A DNA stretch of 64,000 nucleotides from Methylobacterium phyllostachyos. Lineage in GTDB: Bacteria > Pseudomonadota > Alphaproteobacteria > Rhizobiales > Beijerinckiaceae. Shown here piece by piece: positions 15,752 through 25,484 of this stretch; position 1 is the stretch's first letter, and each line of letters starts with the position of its first letter. The DNA lies in NCBI RefSeq assembly GCF_900103445.1, contig NZ_FNHS01000004.1, positions 248,001 to 312,000 of the forward strand. The letters run 5' to 3'. The notes beneath the pieces are model-generated. The model was not told the DNA's origin. It worked only from the letters and a program-made list of their open reading frames with translations, and did no database searches. The position numbers and the translations under genes are program-made.

Positions 15752-17235
15752 GCGCTCGGCGCGTTGTTCTCTTCGCCCCGGTCCGGCGGAACGGGGATCA
15801 TGATCCGGACGATTGCGCCCGGGCCTGCATTGTCAAGGGCGAAGGTGCCGCCCAGAGCCTCGACCCGTTCCCGCATCCCCGACAGACCAAGGCCGGTCCC
15901 GTGCTCCGTCGGGGCATCGGTACCCAGGATGCCCGTGCCGTTGTCTCGGATTGTCACGGCCAGTCGCCCCTGGGCTTCGACAACCTCTGCCTCGACCCGT
16001 GTGGCGGCGCCGTGTCGCACGGCATTGGTGGCACTCTCCTGCACGCAGCGGAATACGGTGAGGTCCACGAGATCGCCATAGCCCCGGGCCAGCCCGTCGA
16101 ACCGGCCGACGAAGGCGAGGCCGGGATGGCGCTGGGCGAAGCCGCGCAGGAGCAGGTCGAGGCAGGTGGCGAGCGGCGCCTGCCCGAGGCCGTGCGGGCG
16201 CAGGCGATTCAGCAACTCCCTGTTGACGGTCTGAACCTGCCCCACGATGGCGCTGATCTCGGCCGCCCGCGCGGCGAGCTTCTCGCGGCTCGGGTCGGTC
16301 GGTCCCGAGGCGATCCGGGCGATCGAGGCGGCATTCGCCTCCAACGCGAACAGGCACGGGCCGAACTCATCGTGGAGTTCGAGGGCGGTCCGGCGGCGCT
16401 CGTCGTCCTGCGCAGTGAGCAATTGCCGGTTGAGACGCCCGTTGGCGCCGCGAACCTCGCCCAGGGCTGCCGCAACCTTGTTGAAGCGCTCGGCGATGAC
16501 CGCGAGTTCCTGCGCGCCGGGGGGCTCCAGCCGAGCGGTGTAATCGTGGTGCTCCAGTTGCGTCAGGCCGGCGCCAAGCCGCCGCAGCGGCGCCAAGATG
16601 CGACCGAGGGCGATGTAGAGCGCCAGCAGCATGGCGACGTTGATCGCCGCGGTGGTCAGCGAAAGGGCCCGCGCGTAGCCCCAGATCTCATCGATCTCGT
16701 CGAGGGGCTGTGTGGTAATCTGGGCCGTGCCGAGTTGCTGGCCGTTCACCGTGATCGGCAGGGTGTGCCGCTCGATCGGTGGTTTGATCAGATCGGCGAA
16801 CCAGCGCGGCGCCTCCCGTTCCGTGCGATGGGTCGAGGCCGGGCGGCCGACGCGCTCGCCGGCATTGTCCAAGACGGCAACCCGGACGTGCCGGAGCACC
16901 TTGAAGCGCAGGTCGAGGGTCTGGAGCAGGGTCTCGGCTGGGGTCGACTCGGACAGGCGGATCGTATCGGCCACCAGCGACTCGACCGTTGCCAGTGAGG
17001 CCCGGGTCTCGACTCGTACCGCCGTGCGGGCGTTGAGCACGATCACGCCGCACGACACCAGGGCCGCCAGAGCGTCGATGAGCAGCACCACGGCGACGAG
17101 CCGCGCCCGGGTCGACCACGCAGCCCAGGCCCAGGGCGCGGCCTGGGGGCGCGTCGCGGGTGTGTCCTGCATCGGGAGATCGGTCGGTCGCGCGTCCACC
17201 CGCAGACCCTTAGCGTGCGCGTTGGTGAAGTCCAT
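15748..17235 (-). CDS. Membrane sensor histidine kinase (HisKA_3 / NarX-UhpB type)
   Basis: A 495-residue inner-membrane sensor kinase. Two transmembrane helices at about residues 45-68 and 188-212 enclose a periplasmic sensor domain of about 120 residues. A HAMP-like linker follows, then the HisKA_3 phospho-acceptor H288 in ERRRTALELHDEFG and an ATPase domain ending in GTGLGLSGMRERVEALGG. This kinase subfamily pairs with NarL-type regulators, matching the overlapping downstream gene. The signal is unknown. It is the first gene of the minus-strand operon that continues through tenA and the DJ-1-like gene; its promoter must lie in 17236-17483, shared with the divergent gene at 17484. Confidence 0.92.
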   Translation of the reverse strand: MDFTNAHAKGLRVDARPTDLPMQDTPATRPQAAPWAWAAWSTRARLVAVVLLIDALAALVSCGVIVLNARTAVRVETRASLATVESLVADTIRLSESTPAETLLQTLDLRFKVLRHVRVAVLDNAGERVGRPASTHRTEREAPRWFADLIKPPIERHTLPITVNGQQLGTAQITTQPLDEIDEIWGYARALSLTTAAINVAMLLALYIALGRILAPLRRLGAGLTQLEHHDYTARLEPPGAQELAVIAERFNKVAAALGEVRGANGRLNRQLLTAQDDERRRTALELHDEFGPCLFALEANAASIARIASGPTDPSREKLAARAAEISAIVGQVQTVNRELLNRLRPHGLGQAPLATCLDLLLRGFAQRHPGLAFVGRFDGLARGYGDLVDLTVFRCVQESATNAVRHGAATRVEAEVVEAQGRLAVTIRDNGTGILGTDAPTEHGTGLGLSGMRERVEALGGTFALDNAGPGAIVRIMIPVPPDRGEENNAPSA

Positions 17236-17483
17236 CCGGACCCCGCCGGGTCGGCCATCTTCAGCGCTTGTCGCGATGACGGGTTGTTAAGCCGGCGGCG
17301 TGTATCCTGTGGATAGCCGAACATCGACTGGCCTCGCCCACCGTTCGACCGACATCTTTGCGCCGTATTGCGACTTCTCTACTGCCGGAAGAGCCGAACT
17401 GCTTGCAGCTTGGTGGAGGATGGCGACCGGTCAAGGGGGGCCCCGGTCGCACGCGTCGTGCCTCGTGTCAGAGACCCCGGACC

Positions 17484-18314
17484 ATGATCGACCTCGCTCT
17501 GGACCCATCCGAGACCCGGGAAACCCGGACTGCTGTTGAGCGTCCCCGCCGGGCGTTCGACCTGCGCGTGCTGCTGTTCAGTCTGGCCGGGATCGGTGTG
17601 CTCGGCGGCTTCGGCGTCGCCGCCTCGACGCTGATGGCCGGGCTCGCGGCGCCACCCCCGATCACCATCAAAGCAACTGCGGGCCGAGCCGCCGACTGGC
17701 CCGATCTGCTGAAGGACGGGCTCCCCGCCGTGGCTGGAACGGCCACCGCTGGGGCCATACAGGCCGAGGCAAAGCCGGCCGAGCCGGTGGCCCAGACCCC
17801 GCGCATGGCATCCCTGCCGAGCCCGTTCACCCCGGCGGCTGCCCCGATCAAGCCCCCAGCCGCGCCGCCGGCCGCCAAACTTGGGGACGCCGCCGAACCG
17901 CCGGCCCGCCGCATCCCGACACCGACCCAGGTCGCGCCATTGGCGGCGAGCCGCCAGGTCGTGCCGCTTCCGCCCACCCGCACGGTCGCACTGCAGCCCC
18001 CCCGCGCATCCGAGACGGTGCGGGCCCACGCGCAGATCGAACCCGCCCCGAAGCCAACCACCGCGGCGCCCGCCGTCTCGGCAGAGAAGGCCGCAAAGCC
18101 GGCCCCCAAGGTTGTGGCAGCCAAACCGACCGCCCCTGCGAAAGTCGCCGAGAAGGCGAAACGGATGGCCCCGACCGCCGTCGCCCAGGCGGAAGCCGCG
18201 GAACCCGAGGAGACGGAAGTTCTCGGGATCAAGCTGCCGTCGCTGGCGCCCGCGGGACGCAAGCTGAAGGAAAGCGTCGACGCGCTCGGGGACGCGGTGA
18301 AGAGCGTTTTCTAA
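17484..18314 (+). CDS. Membrane-anchored Ala/Pro-rich protein of unknown function
   Basis: From the ATG at 17484 the product is 276 residues. A short cytoplasmic N-terminus is followed by one transmembrane helix at about residues 28-52 (LLFSLAGIGVLGGFGVAAST), then about 200 residues dominated by Ala, Pro and Lys, with repeated AAKPAPKVVAAKP-like stretches. The end is a short conserved-looking segment, LGIKLPSLAPAGRKLKESVD. The composition suggests an extended periplasmic spacer, as in TonB-like or cell-envelope linker proteins, but no domain is recognised. It is divergent from the sensor kinase. Codon use is like the neighbours, supporting real coding. Confidence 0.65.
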   Translation: MIDLALDPSETRETRTAVERPRRAFDLRVLLFSLAGIGVLGGFGVAASTLMAGLAAPPPITIKATAGRAADWPDLLKDGLPAVAGTATAGAIQAEAKPAEPVAQTPRMASLPSPFTPAAAPIKPPAAPPAAKLGDAAEPPARRIPTPTQVAPLAASRQVVPLPPTRTVALQPPRASETVRAHAQIEPAPKPTTAAPAVSAEKAAKPAPKVVAAKPTAPAKVAEKAKRMAPTAVAQAEAAEPEETEVLGIKLPSLAPAGRKLKESVDALGDAVKSVF

Positions 18315-18576
18315 GCGGACGTCTGCGCCGGTCCGAACCGATACTCGCACGGACAGCCCGCGCGCTCTCGCTTAGCGCCGGACAAGGCCGCACCGCCCTC
18401 GGCTGCCGCTCGGCCCTGCGGGTGGCTCAAGGGCTTCGCGATTCGCTATAGGCTCGGCGGATGCGATGTCAGTCCGGAAACGCCTCTGTGGACGAGGAAG
18501 AAACCGGAACCGGTGTTTGCTTTGCTCCGGGGGAGATCGGGCAGGCCGCAGCCCTGTGCAGGCGGCCCCGACGGCT

Positions 18577-20400
18577 TCAGCCCCGGCCCGTCTGCCGGCC
18601 GGGCTTGTGTTCGGGCCGAGGCCCGGACCGCTCCACCTTCCGCTGATGCTTCCCAGAACGCGGGCTCGCAAACCCCTTCGGCCCCCCTGGTCGGCCCTGC
18701 CGTTCGGCCGGCGCGGCATCGCCCGAGATTGCCTCCACCTGGATCTCCGGCGAGCCGTTGCGCGCGAAGGCTTCGGCGAAGCGCGCCGCCGCGTTGCCGC
18801 GCACCTCGAACTTGGTCTCGCGCTCGAAGATCCGGATCGCCCCGATCTCCTGGCGGTCGATGCCGCCCCGGCGGGTGAGCATCGGCAAGAGGCGGCGCGG
18901 ATCAGCGTTGTCGCGGCGGCCGAGGTTCAGCCGGAACCAAACCGCAGGACCCATGGCGGCGATCCGCTCGGGATCCATCGGATCGTAGGGCGGACGCTCG
19001 CCCCGGGGCGAGCGGCCCTCGCCCGGGTCGCTGACCTCCTCGGGGGCCGGCAGGCGGGTGCGGTAGACGCGCGCCAGGAGGGCCGCGAGTTCCTCAGGGC
19101 TCTTGCCGGCGAGCAGCGTCTCGGCCAGCGCGATATCCTCCTCGGCCGGCGGCTCCGCGAACAGCGGGTCGGACAGCATGCGCTCGCCGTCGAGCCGGCG
19201 GATCTCGTCGGCCGAAGGCGGCCCCGACCATTCGGGGCTGACCTTGGCGATGGCGAACATCTGCTCGGCCCGGCGCCGCCGGGAATTCGGGATCAGCAGC
19301 ACCGAGGTGCCCTTGCGCCCGGCGCGGCCTGTCCGGCCGCTACGGTGCTGCAGAACCTCCGCATCGTGCGGCAGATCCGCATGGATGACGAGGCTCAGGG
19401 ACGGCAGGTCGATGCCGCGGGCGGCAACATCGGTGGCGACGCAGACCCGGGCGCGGCCGTCACGCAGGGCCTGGAGGGCGGCGTTGCGCTCGCCCTGGCC
19501 CAGCTCACCCGAGAGCGCCACGACAGAGAAGCCGCGCTCGGTCAGGCTCGCCTGCAGGTGGCGGACGGCGTTGCGGGTGTTGCAGAACACGATCGCGGTC
19601 TTGGCATCCGCCTCGCGCAGGAGGTTGAGCACAACGTGCTCGGTCTCCCGCGGCATGATCCGCACCGCCCGATAGGCGATGTCGGCGTGGCCCCTTGTCT
19701 CGCTCTTGATCGCGAGCCGCAGGGCGTCGCGCTGGTAGCGCTCGGCCAAAGCCTCGATACCCTTCGGCAGGGTCGCGGAGAACAGGTAGGTCGCCCGCTC
19801 CGGCGGGGTCGCCGAGAGGATGAATTCGATATCCTCCCGGAAGCCGAGGTCGAGCATCTCGTCGGCCTCGTCGAGGACGACGGCGCGCAGGGCGGTCGGA
19901 TCGAGGTTACGCCGCTCCAGGTGATCACGCAGACGGCCCGGCGTGCCGACGACGATGTGGGTGCCCTCGGCCAGCATCCGGCTCTCGCGCCGGGGATCCA
20001 TGCCGCCGACGCAGGCGGCGATCCGGCCGCCGGCTGGGCCGTAGAGCCAGAACAATTCGCGCTGGACCTGGAGCGCGAGTTCCCGGGTGGGCGCGATCAC
20101 CAGGGCGAGCGGAGCACCCGCCGGCGGCAGCATCTCGGCCTCGCCGATGAGCATGCCGGCCATGGCGAGACCGTAGGCGACGGTCTTGCCCGAGCCGGTC
20201 TGCGCCGAGACGAGGAGGTCGCGGGCACCGGCGGCCGCCTCCAGCACCGCGGCCTGAACCGGGGTGGGATCGGCGTAGCCGCGGTCGGATAGGGCCCGCG
20301 CGAGGGGGGCGGGCAGGGTCGGGAAAGGCAAGTTCTCGGAACTCTCAACGGCCGCGCCGCGCCCGGCTGCGCGCCATCGCGCGGCGAAAGACTCAGGCAC
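18577..20400 (-). CDS. DEAD-box ATP-dependent RNA helicase
   Basis: A 607-residue RNA helicase acting in ribosome assembly or RNA decay. All core motifs are present: Q-motif region ending PTPVQ, motif I AQTGSGKT, Ia PTRELA, Ib TPGRL, II DEAD, III SAT, and VI HRSGRTGRAG. After the helicase core an acidic linker leads to a DbpA-like RNA-binding domain at about residues 475-560 (VWFRLNLGRRDNADPRRLLP). A basic Gly/Arg/Lys-rich tail follows. The DbpA-type domain places it with the DeaD/DbpA branch rather than RhlE. It is monocistronic on the minus strand; 243 bases without a gene separate it from addB upstream. Confidence 0.93.
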   Translation of the reverse strand: MPESFAARWRAAGRGAAVESSENLPFPTLPAPLARALSDRGYADPTPVQAAVLEAAAGARDLLVSAQTGSGKTVAYGLAMAGMLIGEAEMLPPAGAPLALVIAPTRELALQVQRELFWLYGPAGGRIAACVGGMDPRRESRMLAEGTHIVVGTPGRLRDHLERRNLDPTALRAVVLDEADEMLDLGFREDIEFILSATPPERATYLFSATLPKGIEALAERYQRDALRLAIKSETRGHADIAYRAVRIMPRETEHVVLNLLREADAKTAIVFCNTRNAVRHLQASLTERGFSVVALSGELGQGERNAALQALRDGRARVCVATDVAARGIDLPSLSLVIHADLPHDAEVLQHRSGRTGRAGRKGTSVLLIPNSRRRRAEQMFAIAKVSPEWSGPPSADEIRRLDGERMLSDPLFAEPPAEEDIALAETLLAGKSPEELAALLARVYRTRLPAPEEVSDPGEGRSPRGERPPYDPMDPERIAAMGPAVWFRLNLGRRDNADPRRLLPMLTRRGGIDRQEIGAIRIFERETKFEVRGNAAARFAEAFARNGSPEIQVEAISGDAAPAERQGRPGGPKGFASPRSGKHQRKVERSGPRPEHKPGRQTGRG

Positions 20401-20643
20401 CGGACTTTATTCGGGTGTCCCGAAAGTAGCGCCAAGCGCGCCGCCTGACCACTCCCGCCGCAGCATGGGGCGGTTGCACCCGCGAGGGTGAGCCCGTTCC
20501 GGTCCGCGCGCGGGGCCGACCAACACGGGCATCCAACCGGATTCGTCTGTCATGTTGGCCATAGCGCACTCGTCCTTGCGAGCGCCGCGCCGCGATCCAG
20601 GATCGCGCCATGCCTCGAGGGGTCATACTCCCCCTCACGCGGA

Positions 20644-23600
20644 TCACTCCCCGCCCTCCTCCCCGGTGAGCGACCATTCGAGCACCCGGGCCAGGTGATC
20701 GTAGGCGCCGTAACGGCTGGCGTATTGCGGGTAGGGCCGCGCCGTGTAGGCCGCCTCGCCGGTCAGGAACCGGGCGATCAAGCCCCGCAGCCGCTCGGCA
20801 TGGTCGGCCACGATCGCTTCAACGCCGCGCTCCTCACCGCGGGGCGGCTTCACGGGCAGCGCGACGAACGGCTTCCGGCCGCCCGAGGCGTGGATGTAGA
20901 GCAGATCCGGCGTCGTCTTGACGGCTGGCAGATCCGCAAAGGCGCCGTGCATCAGCATCGCCGCCTCCAGGGTGAGCTGCGGCGAGAACCCTGAAAAGAT
21001 CATCTTGGCCGAGGGCGGCGCGCCGGTCTTGTAATCGACGATACAGGCGCTTCCGTCCGGGCGCAGCTCGATCCGGTCGGCCCGGGCACGCAGCGTGAAG
21101 GTTTCCCGCCCCATCGGGATCGCCCAGCGTCCGGAGACCTCGGGGAACACCCGGGTCAGGCCCGGCCGGCGCTGGGCCTCCCAGTCGAGATAGGCGGCGG
21201 CCATGCGCTCGAAGCGCGGCCACCACTCGGCGTAGAGATTCGGGTACTCCGCCTCGATATCGGCGAAGGCGTTCACCGCGAGGTTCAACAGCCGTACAGT
21301 GGCATCGTGGGGCAGAGCCTGGGGATGACGCCGGGCGAAATCGGCGAAAACCTCGTGGACCAGGGAGCCGCGGGTGGCGACGCCGGGAGCTGCCGCCAGC
21401 GGATCGAGGGGATCGAGCCCGAGCACGTGGCGGGCGAAGATGCTGTAGGGATCGCGCACCAGCGTCTCGATCTCGGTGACGCTGAGGGAGCGCGGGAACA
21501 GGGCCGGGTCCGGCTTCGGCGCGGGGCGCTTCAACCGCGGCTCAGGCGGGACAGCGTCGAGCCGAGCCGCGAGGTCACTGAATCGGCGCCCGGCCTCCAG
21601 GACCACGTCCCAGCGGGCATCGCCTGACAGCGCGCGCAGGCGCTGGATCAGCCGGGACGGCACGGTCGGCGCGCCTTCGCGCTTGAGCGCCCGGGTGATG
21701 ACCGCATCCCGGCAGCCGAGCGCCTGCACGAAATCGTGCGCCATCTGACCGATCCGCCGCTCGGGCGGGTTGAGACCGACCCGCTCGCGCATCGGCCGGT
21801 TGAGGAAGGCATCGGTCAGCGTGCGCACCGGCCAGACGCCCTCGTCCAGCCCGCCGAGCACCACCCGATCCACCGAGAGCAGCCGCGCCTCCAGAAGGCC
21901 GAGGATCCGCAGCCGCGGATGCGGCGCCGCGCCGGTGCAGGCGACGGTGCGCTCCCGGGCAAGCGAAGTGAAGAAGGTGGCGTAATCGTCGAACCGCCCC
22001 GGCATCAGGCCCGGTTCGGCCATCTCCAAATCGTCGAACAGGGCGTCGAGGCAGGACAGGGACCCGTCCGTCCCCTCCTCCCGGGCATCCTCGCGAGCCT
22101 CGTCCGGCCCGGCGACGAGCCGGTCGCAGGCCTCCCGGTGGCGTGTGGCCGTGGAGACGAGGTCGCAATCCCCGGCCCCGTCGGGACCCGGGAAATCCCG
22201 GAACACCAGATCCAGCCGGTCGAGCAGATCCGCGGCCAGCTCCCAGTCGATATCCTTCAGGCGACGCTTGGCGCGGGGCCGGTGCTCCGGCGGCCCTGCG
22301 CGCTCCGCCGCCAGGGCCTTGCGCAGGCCGTCGAAGCCCGGGGCCGGGACCGGACCGCGCAGCAGCCCGATCTCCAGAGCTGCCGCGCCCCGGACCACGT
22401 CGGCGCGCGGCAGGCCGAGGTAGACCATGGGGTGCGAGAGCAGCGCGATCAGCCGGGCCGGGATCGCGTCCGCCGCGTTGCGCGCGAGGTCAGCGGCAAG
22501 TTCGGCCGCGAGGCGGGCGAGCCGGCCCGCGGCGCTGCCGGCCAGCGCCAGACCGGCGGAGTCCTCGGCTACGATGCCCCAGCGCAGGAGTTCGACAGCG
22601 ACCCGGCCGGCGAGCCCCCGGTCCGGGGTGATCAGCGCCGCAGTGGCGCCGGTGGTCTGAAGCGCCTCGCGCAACGCCACAGCCGCGACCAGCGCCTCCT
22701 CCCGCTCGTCGGCCGCCTCCGCCAGGGCCAGCCCGTCGAGGCCATGCCGGGCGGTGGCGTCGCGTGCGTCCGGGTCCAGGGCGGCCCAGGCATCCGTGGT
22801 GTCGGCCGGGCGCAAGGCCTGCGACAGCAGAGCGGCGCGCGCCGTTTGACCGGGATCGGGCGCGCCCAGGGGGACGACCTCCGCGCGGGCGATGTTCAGG
22901 TTCTCCGGCCCGAGGAGCCGATGCAGCACCGCCTGCGGGTGCCCGTGGGCGATGACTCGCGAAAACCCTTCGCCGGTGTCGATGCCGTCCCAGCCGGTCA
23001 CGTCGAGGTCGAGATCAAGCCCCGGCAGCACCACGGCACCCCGGGGCAGCTTCGCCACGGCGGCGATGAGCCGGGCAGTGGCGGGGACCGAGCCGAGCGA
23101 ACCCGCGACGACGACGGGATCCTGCGTAGCGCCGCGCGACAGACGCCGTTCCTCGGCCAGCACCAGACCACGGGCGCGGGCGACCGGATCGGCAAGCCCC
23201 CGCTCGACGAGGAGTTTCGGCCAGTTCTCCGCGGCGATCTTCACGAAATCCAGGGTCAGGCCGAAATAGCGGGAATACTCGGCCTCCACGGCGGCGCCGA
23301 TCTCCGACCAAGGCAGACCCTCGACCGTCAGCGCGTCCATCAGCCGTTCGAGGTCGCCTGCAAGGCCGACCGCGTCGGCAGGGGAGGATGGGACGAGGAA
23401 CGGCACCTCGGCATCCAGTGGCAGCAGAGTCCGGTCCACCGTCCTGGCCCAGGCCTGAACGAGGCGGGCGAGGATCAGCCTGCGCTCCAGCGGCGGCATC
23501 GGCACGCTGAGCGGATCGGCGTTCTCTTCCAGCAGCGGCTCGGCGGCGAGGTCGAGTTCCGCCTCGTCGGCCTCGCCGAGGGGGATCATCCGAGGCAGCA

Positions 23601-23820
23601 GCGTGGCCTGACCGGGCGCATCCCGGCCGAGGCAGTCAGCCAGGATCGCGGCCAGCGCGCGGGCGGCGCGGCGGGTGGGCAGATAGAGGGTGACGGCGGC
23701 GAGCGCCAGCGGATCATCCGCCACCGGCCCGACGAGGCGGCCGGAGAGCAGCGCCTCGGCCAGCGTCGGCAGGAACGGAACGCCGCGGGTGATGGTGAAA
23801 ACGGCCTGTCGGGCGGGCAT
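20644..23820 (-). CDS. addB: AddB double-strand break repair subunit
   Basis: A 1058-residue protein of the alphaproteobacterial AddB type, the partner of AddA in the AddAB helicase-nuclease. The N-terminus ITRGVPFLPTLAEALLSGRL and the middle segment DRVVLGGLDEGVWPVRTLTDAF are typical. The C-terminal PD-(D/E)XK nuclease has the signature ACIVDYKTGAPPS. AddB has degenerate helicase motifs, as here. In most alphaproteobacteria addB lies directly upstream of addA; here it is about 18 kb away on the opposite strand. Its nearest upstream gene on the same strand is the TcuA-like flavoprotein, with a gap of 59 bases and no evident functional link. Confidence 0.93.
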   Translation of the reverse strand: MPARQAVFTITRGVPFLPTLAEALLSGRLVGPVADDPLALAAVTLYLPTRRAARALAAILADCLGRDAPGQATLLPRMIPLGEADEAELDLAAEPLLEENADPLSVPMPPLERRLILARLVQAWARTVDRTLLPLDAEVPFLVPSSPADAVGLAGDLERLMDALTVEGLPWSEIGAAVEAEYSRYFGLTLDFVKIAAENWPKLLVERGLADPVARARGLVLAEERRLSRGATQDPVVVAGSLGSVPATARLIAAVAKLPRGAVVLPGLDLDLDVTGWDGIDTGEGFSRVIAHGHPQAVLHRLLGPENLNIARAEVVPLGAPDPGQTARAALLSQALRPADTTDAWAALDPDARDATARHGLDGLALAEAADEREEALVAAVALREALQTTGATAALITPDRGLAGRVAVELLRWGIVAEDSAGLALAGSAAGRLARLAAELAADLARNAADAIPARLIALLSHPMVYLGLPRADVVRGAAALEIGLLRGPVPAPGFDGLRKALAAERAGPPEHRPRAKRRLKDIDWELAADLLDRLDLVFRDFPGPDGAGDCDLVSTATRHREACDRLVAGPDEAREDAREEGTDGSLSCLDALFDDLEMAEPGLMPGRFDDYATFFTSLARERTVACTGAAPHPRLRILGLLEARLLSVDRVVLGGLDEGVWPVRTLTDAFLNRPMRERVGLNPPERRIGQMAHDFVQALGCRDAVITRALKREGAPTVPSRLIQRLRALSGDARWDVVLEAGRRFSDLAARLDAVPPEPRLKRPAPKPDPALFPRSLSVTEIETLVRDPYSIFARHVLGLDPLDPLAAAPGVATRGSLVHEVFADFARRHPQALPHDATVRLLNLAVNAFADIEAEYPNLYAEWWPRFERMAAAYLDWEAQRRPGLTRVFPEVSGRWAIPMGRETFTLRARADRIELRPDGSACIVDYKTGAPPSAKMIFSGFSPQLTLEAAMLMHGAFADLPAVKTTPDLLYIHASGGRKPFVALPVKPPRGEERGVEAIVADHAERLRGLIARFLTGEAAYTARPYPQYASRYGAYDHLARVLEWSLTGEEGGE

Positions 23821-23879
23821 GGTCGGACTTCTACGCCCGCGCAGGCCTGCCGGACAGGGGCCACGCGCCTCCTATCCGT

Positions 23880-25370
23880 CTAACGCGACGCCGCCGCGCC
23901 GTAACCCGCGCGCCGGCCGAAAACGACGCCGGAGGTCAGACCCGAGCCGCCCGGATAGCCGTTGTAGAACACCCCGCCCACCATCTCGCCGCAGGCATAG
24001 AGGCCGGGGATCGCGCTGCCGTCCTCACGCTTCACGGCGCCGTCATCGCCGACCTCCACGCCGCCATACGTGAAGGTGATCCCGCCCGTGACAGGATAGG
24101 CCTTGAACGGCCCGGTCTCGATCGCCTGCGCCCAGTTCGATTTCGGCAGGGTAAGCCCCTTGGTGCCACGCCCATCCTTCACGGTCGGGTCGAAGGGCAC
24201 CGATTCGTCCACGGCAGCATTGAACGCGGCGATGGTCCGCTTCGCGGCCGCCCGGTCGAGGCCGTCGAGCTTGTCGAGGAGCCCGTCCAGCGTATCGGCC
24301 TCGACGAAATGGGCGTCGTGGAACCGGTACTCGCTGTAGAGTAGGTGATCGACCTTGGCGTCGAAGATCTGCCACGCGACGTGGCCGGGCTGCTCCATGA
24401 TCGCGCGGCCGAACTGCGCATAGGTGTAGTTGCGGAAATTCTTACCCTCATCGACGAACCGGACGCCGTTCGCGTTGAGCATCACACCCAGGAAATAACA
24501 GATCTTTCGGTAGTGCTTTCGCTCGCCATGCGGCAGGTCGAGGTTGCCGTAATCGGGGGTGTGCAGGTCCATCGGCGTCGCGTGGCAGCCGCCGTAGAAG
24601 CCGTGCGCCTTCGCGCCCAGAGCCAGCGCCATCTGCAGCCCATCGCCCTGGTTGTGCGGCGTGCCGCGGACCCGGGCCTTGTCCCAGCCCTCGCCGATGA
24701 AGCGCGTCCGCAAAGCCGCGTTCGACTCGAAGCCGCCGCAGGCCAGAACCACGGCCTTCGCGCGGAGGCCTCCCTGCGGCGTCTCCACGCCGACAACCCG
24801 CCCGTCCTCGACGATCAGCCCGGTGGCCGGGCAGCCGTAGCGGATCTCTCCGCCAGCGCTGGTGAAGGCCTCAAGCTCTGCCCGGGCGAGGCCGAACCCC
24901 TCGTCGTGGGTGGCCAGCGTCAGGCCACCCCAGAACACGAAGCGCCCGTCCTTCTCGAAGGATTGGCGGGAATAGATCGGCTCGAACTTCACGCCCTGCG
25001 TGGACAGCCACCGGAGCGCCGCGCCGCTCTCGTCGATCAGGATACGCTGCTCGCGCGACAGCGGACGGCCGTCGTTGAAGCCGAGCAGATCCTCCTCGAA
25101 CTTCTGAGCCGTGTAGGCGCCGAAATCCGTCCTCGGCAGGCGCGGATCCTCCGGATCGATGAGCAGCGGGATCAGATCGTCGTTGCCCTCGTAGACGAAG
25201 CGCATGGCGCCAGCGGTGTAGGCGGTGTTGCCGCCGGCCAAGTCCTTCCCGGCCTTCTCGATCATCAGAACCGAGGCTCCGCGCTCCAGGGCGGCGAGGC
25301 CGGCGCTCATGGCGGCGTTGCCGGACCCGATTACCACGACATCCCACCGCGCCTCGCCTTGAGCCTGCAT
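23880..25370 (-). CDS. tcuA: FAD-dependent tricarballylate dehydrogenase-like flavoprotein
   Basis: A 496-residue FAD enzyme of the fumarate reductase/succinate dehydrogenase flavoprotein family, most like TcuA, which oxidises tricarballylate to cis-aconitate. The dinucleotide-binding motif VVVIGSGNAAMSAGLAALE is at the N-terminus, followed by AGGNTAYTAGAMRF. The C-terminal ACGEMVGGVFYNGYPGGSGL is the family's FAD-contacting end. It is divergent from a GntR-family regulator, with the citrate-type MFS symporter nearby, which supports the tricarboxylate assignment. The electron-transfer partner TcuB is not present in the window. A 3-oxosteroid dehydrogenase-like or other fumarate reductase-like role cannot be fully excluded. 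Confidence 0.82.
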   Translation of the reverse strand: MQAQGEARWDVVVIGSGNAAMSAGLAALERGASVLMIEKAGKDLAGGNTAYTAGAMRFVYEGNDDLIPLLIDPEDPRLPRTDFGAYTAQKFEEDLLGFNDGRPLSREQRILIDESGAALRWLSTQGVKFEPIYSRQSFEKDGRFVFWGGLTLATHDEGFGLARAELEAFTSAGGEIRYGCPATGLIVEDGRVVGVETPQGGLRAKAVVLACGGFESNAALRTRFIGEGWDKARVRGTPHNQGDGLQMALALGAKAHGFYGGCHATPMDLHTPDYGNLDLPHGERKHYRKICYFLGVMLNANGVRFVDEGKNFRNYTYAQFGRAIMEQPGHVAWQIFDAKVDHLLYSEYRFHDAHFVEADTLDGLLDKLDGLDRAAAKRTIAAFNAAVDESVPFDPTVKDGRGTKGLTLPKSNWAQAIETGPFKAYPVTGGITFTYGGVEVGDDGAVKREDGSAIPGLYACGEMVGGVFYNGYPGGSGLTSGVVFGRRAGYGAAASR

Positions 25371-25401
25371 CGCCGCCTCCGTTTCGCTACCAAATCACCA
25401 A

Positions 25402-25425
25402 GATTGTATACGCCTGCATGCAATC
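25402..25425. promoter_or_regulatory. Candidate GntR operator between tcuA and gntR
   Basis: An imperfect inverted repeat: left arm GATTGTATAC at 25402-25411, right arm GCATGCAATC at 25416-25425, with the 4-base spacer GCCT. Eight of ten positions are complementary. It sits in the 114-base divergent interval, 32 bases upstream of the tcuA ATG. TTGTATAC-like half-sites are typical of FCD-type GntR operators, so autoregulation and control of tcuA are likely, by inference. Confidence 0.6.
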
Positions 25426-25484
25426 CGTCGCAAGCGTTCCGGACGACTGGGTTTCGCGCTATGGCCAAGCCGAGGAGAGACGGG

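Noticed and set aside
21736-23883. Plus-strand open frame opposite addB
   Set aside because: Shadow of addB with no recognisable family and no ribosome-binding site.
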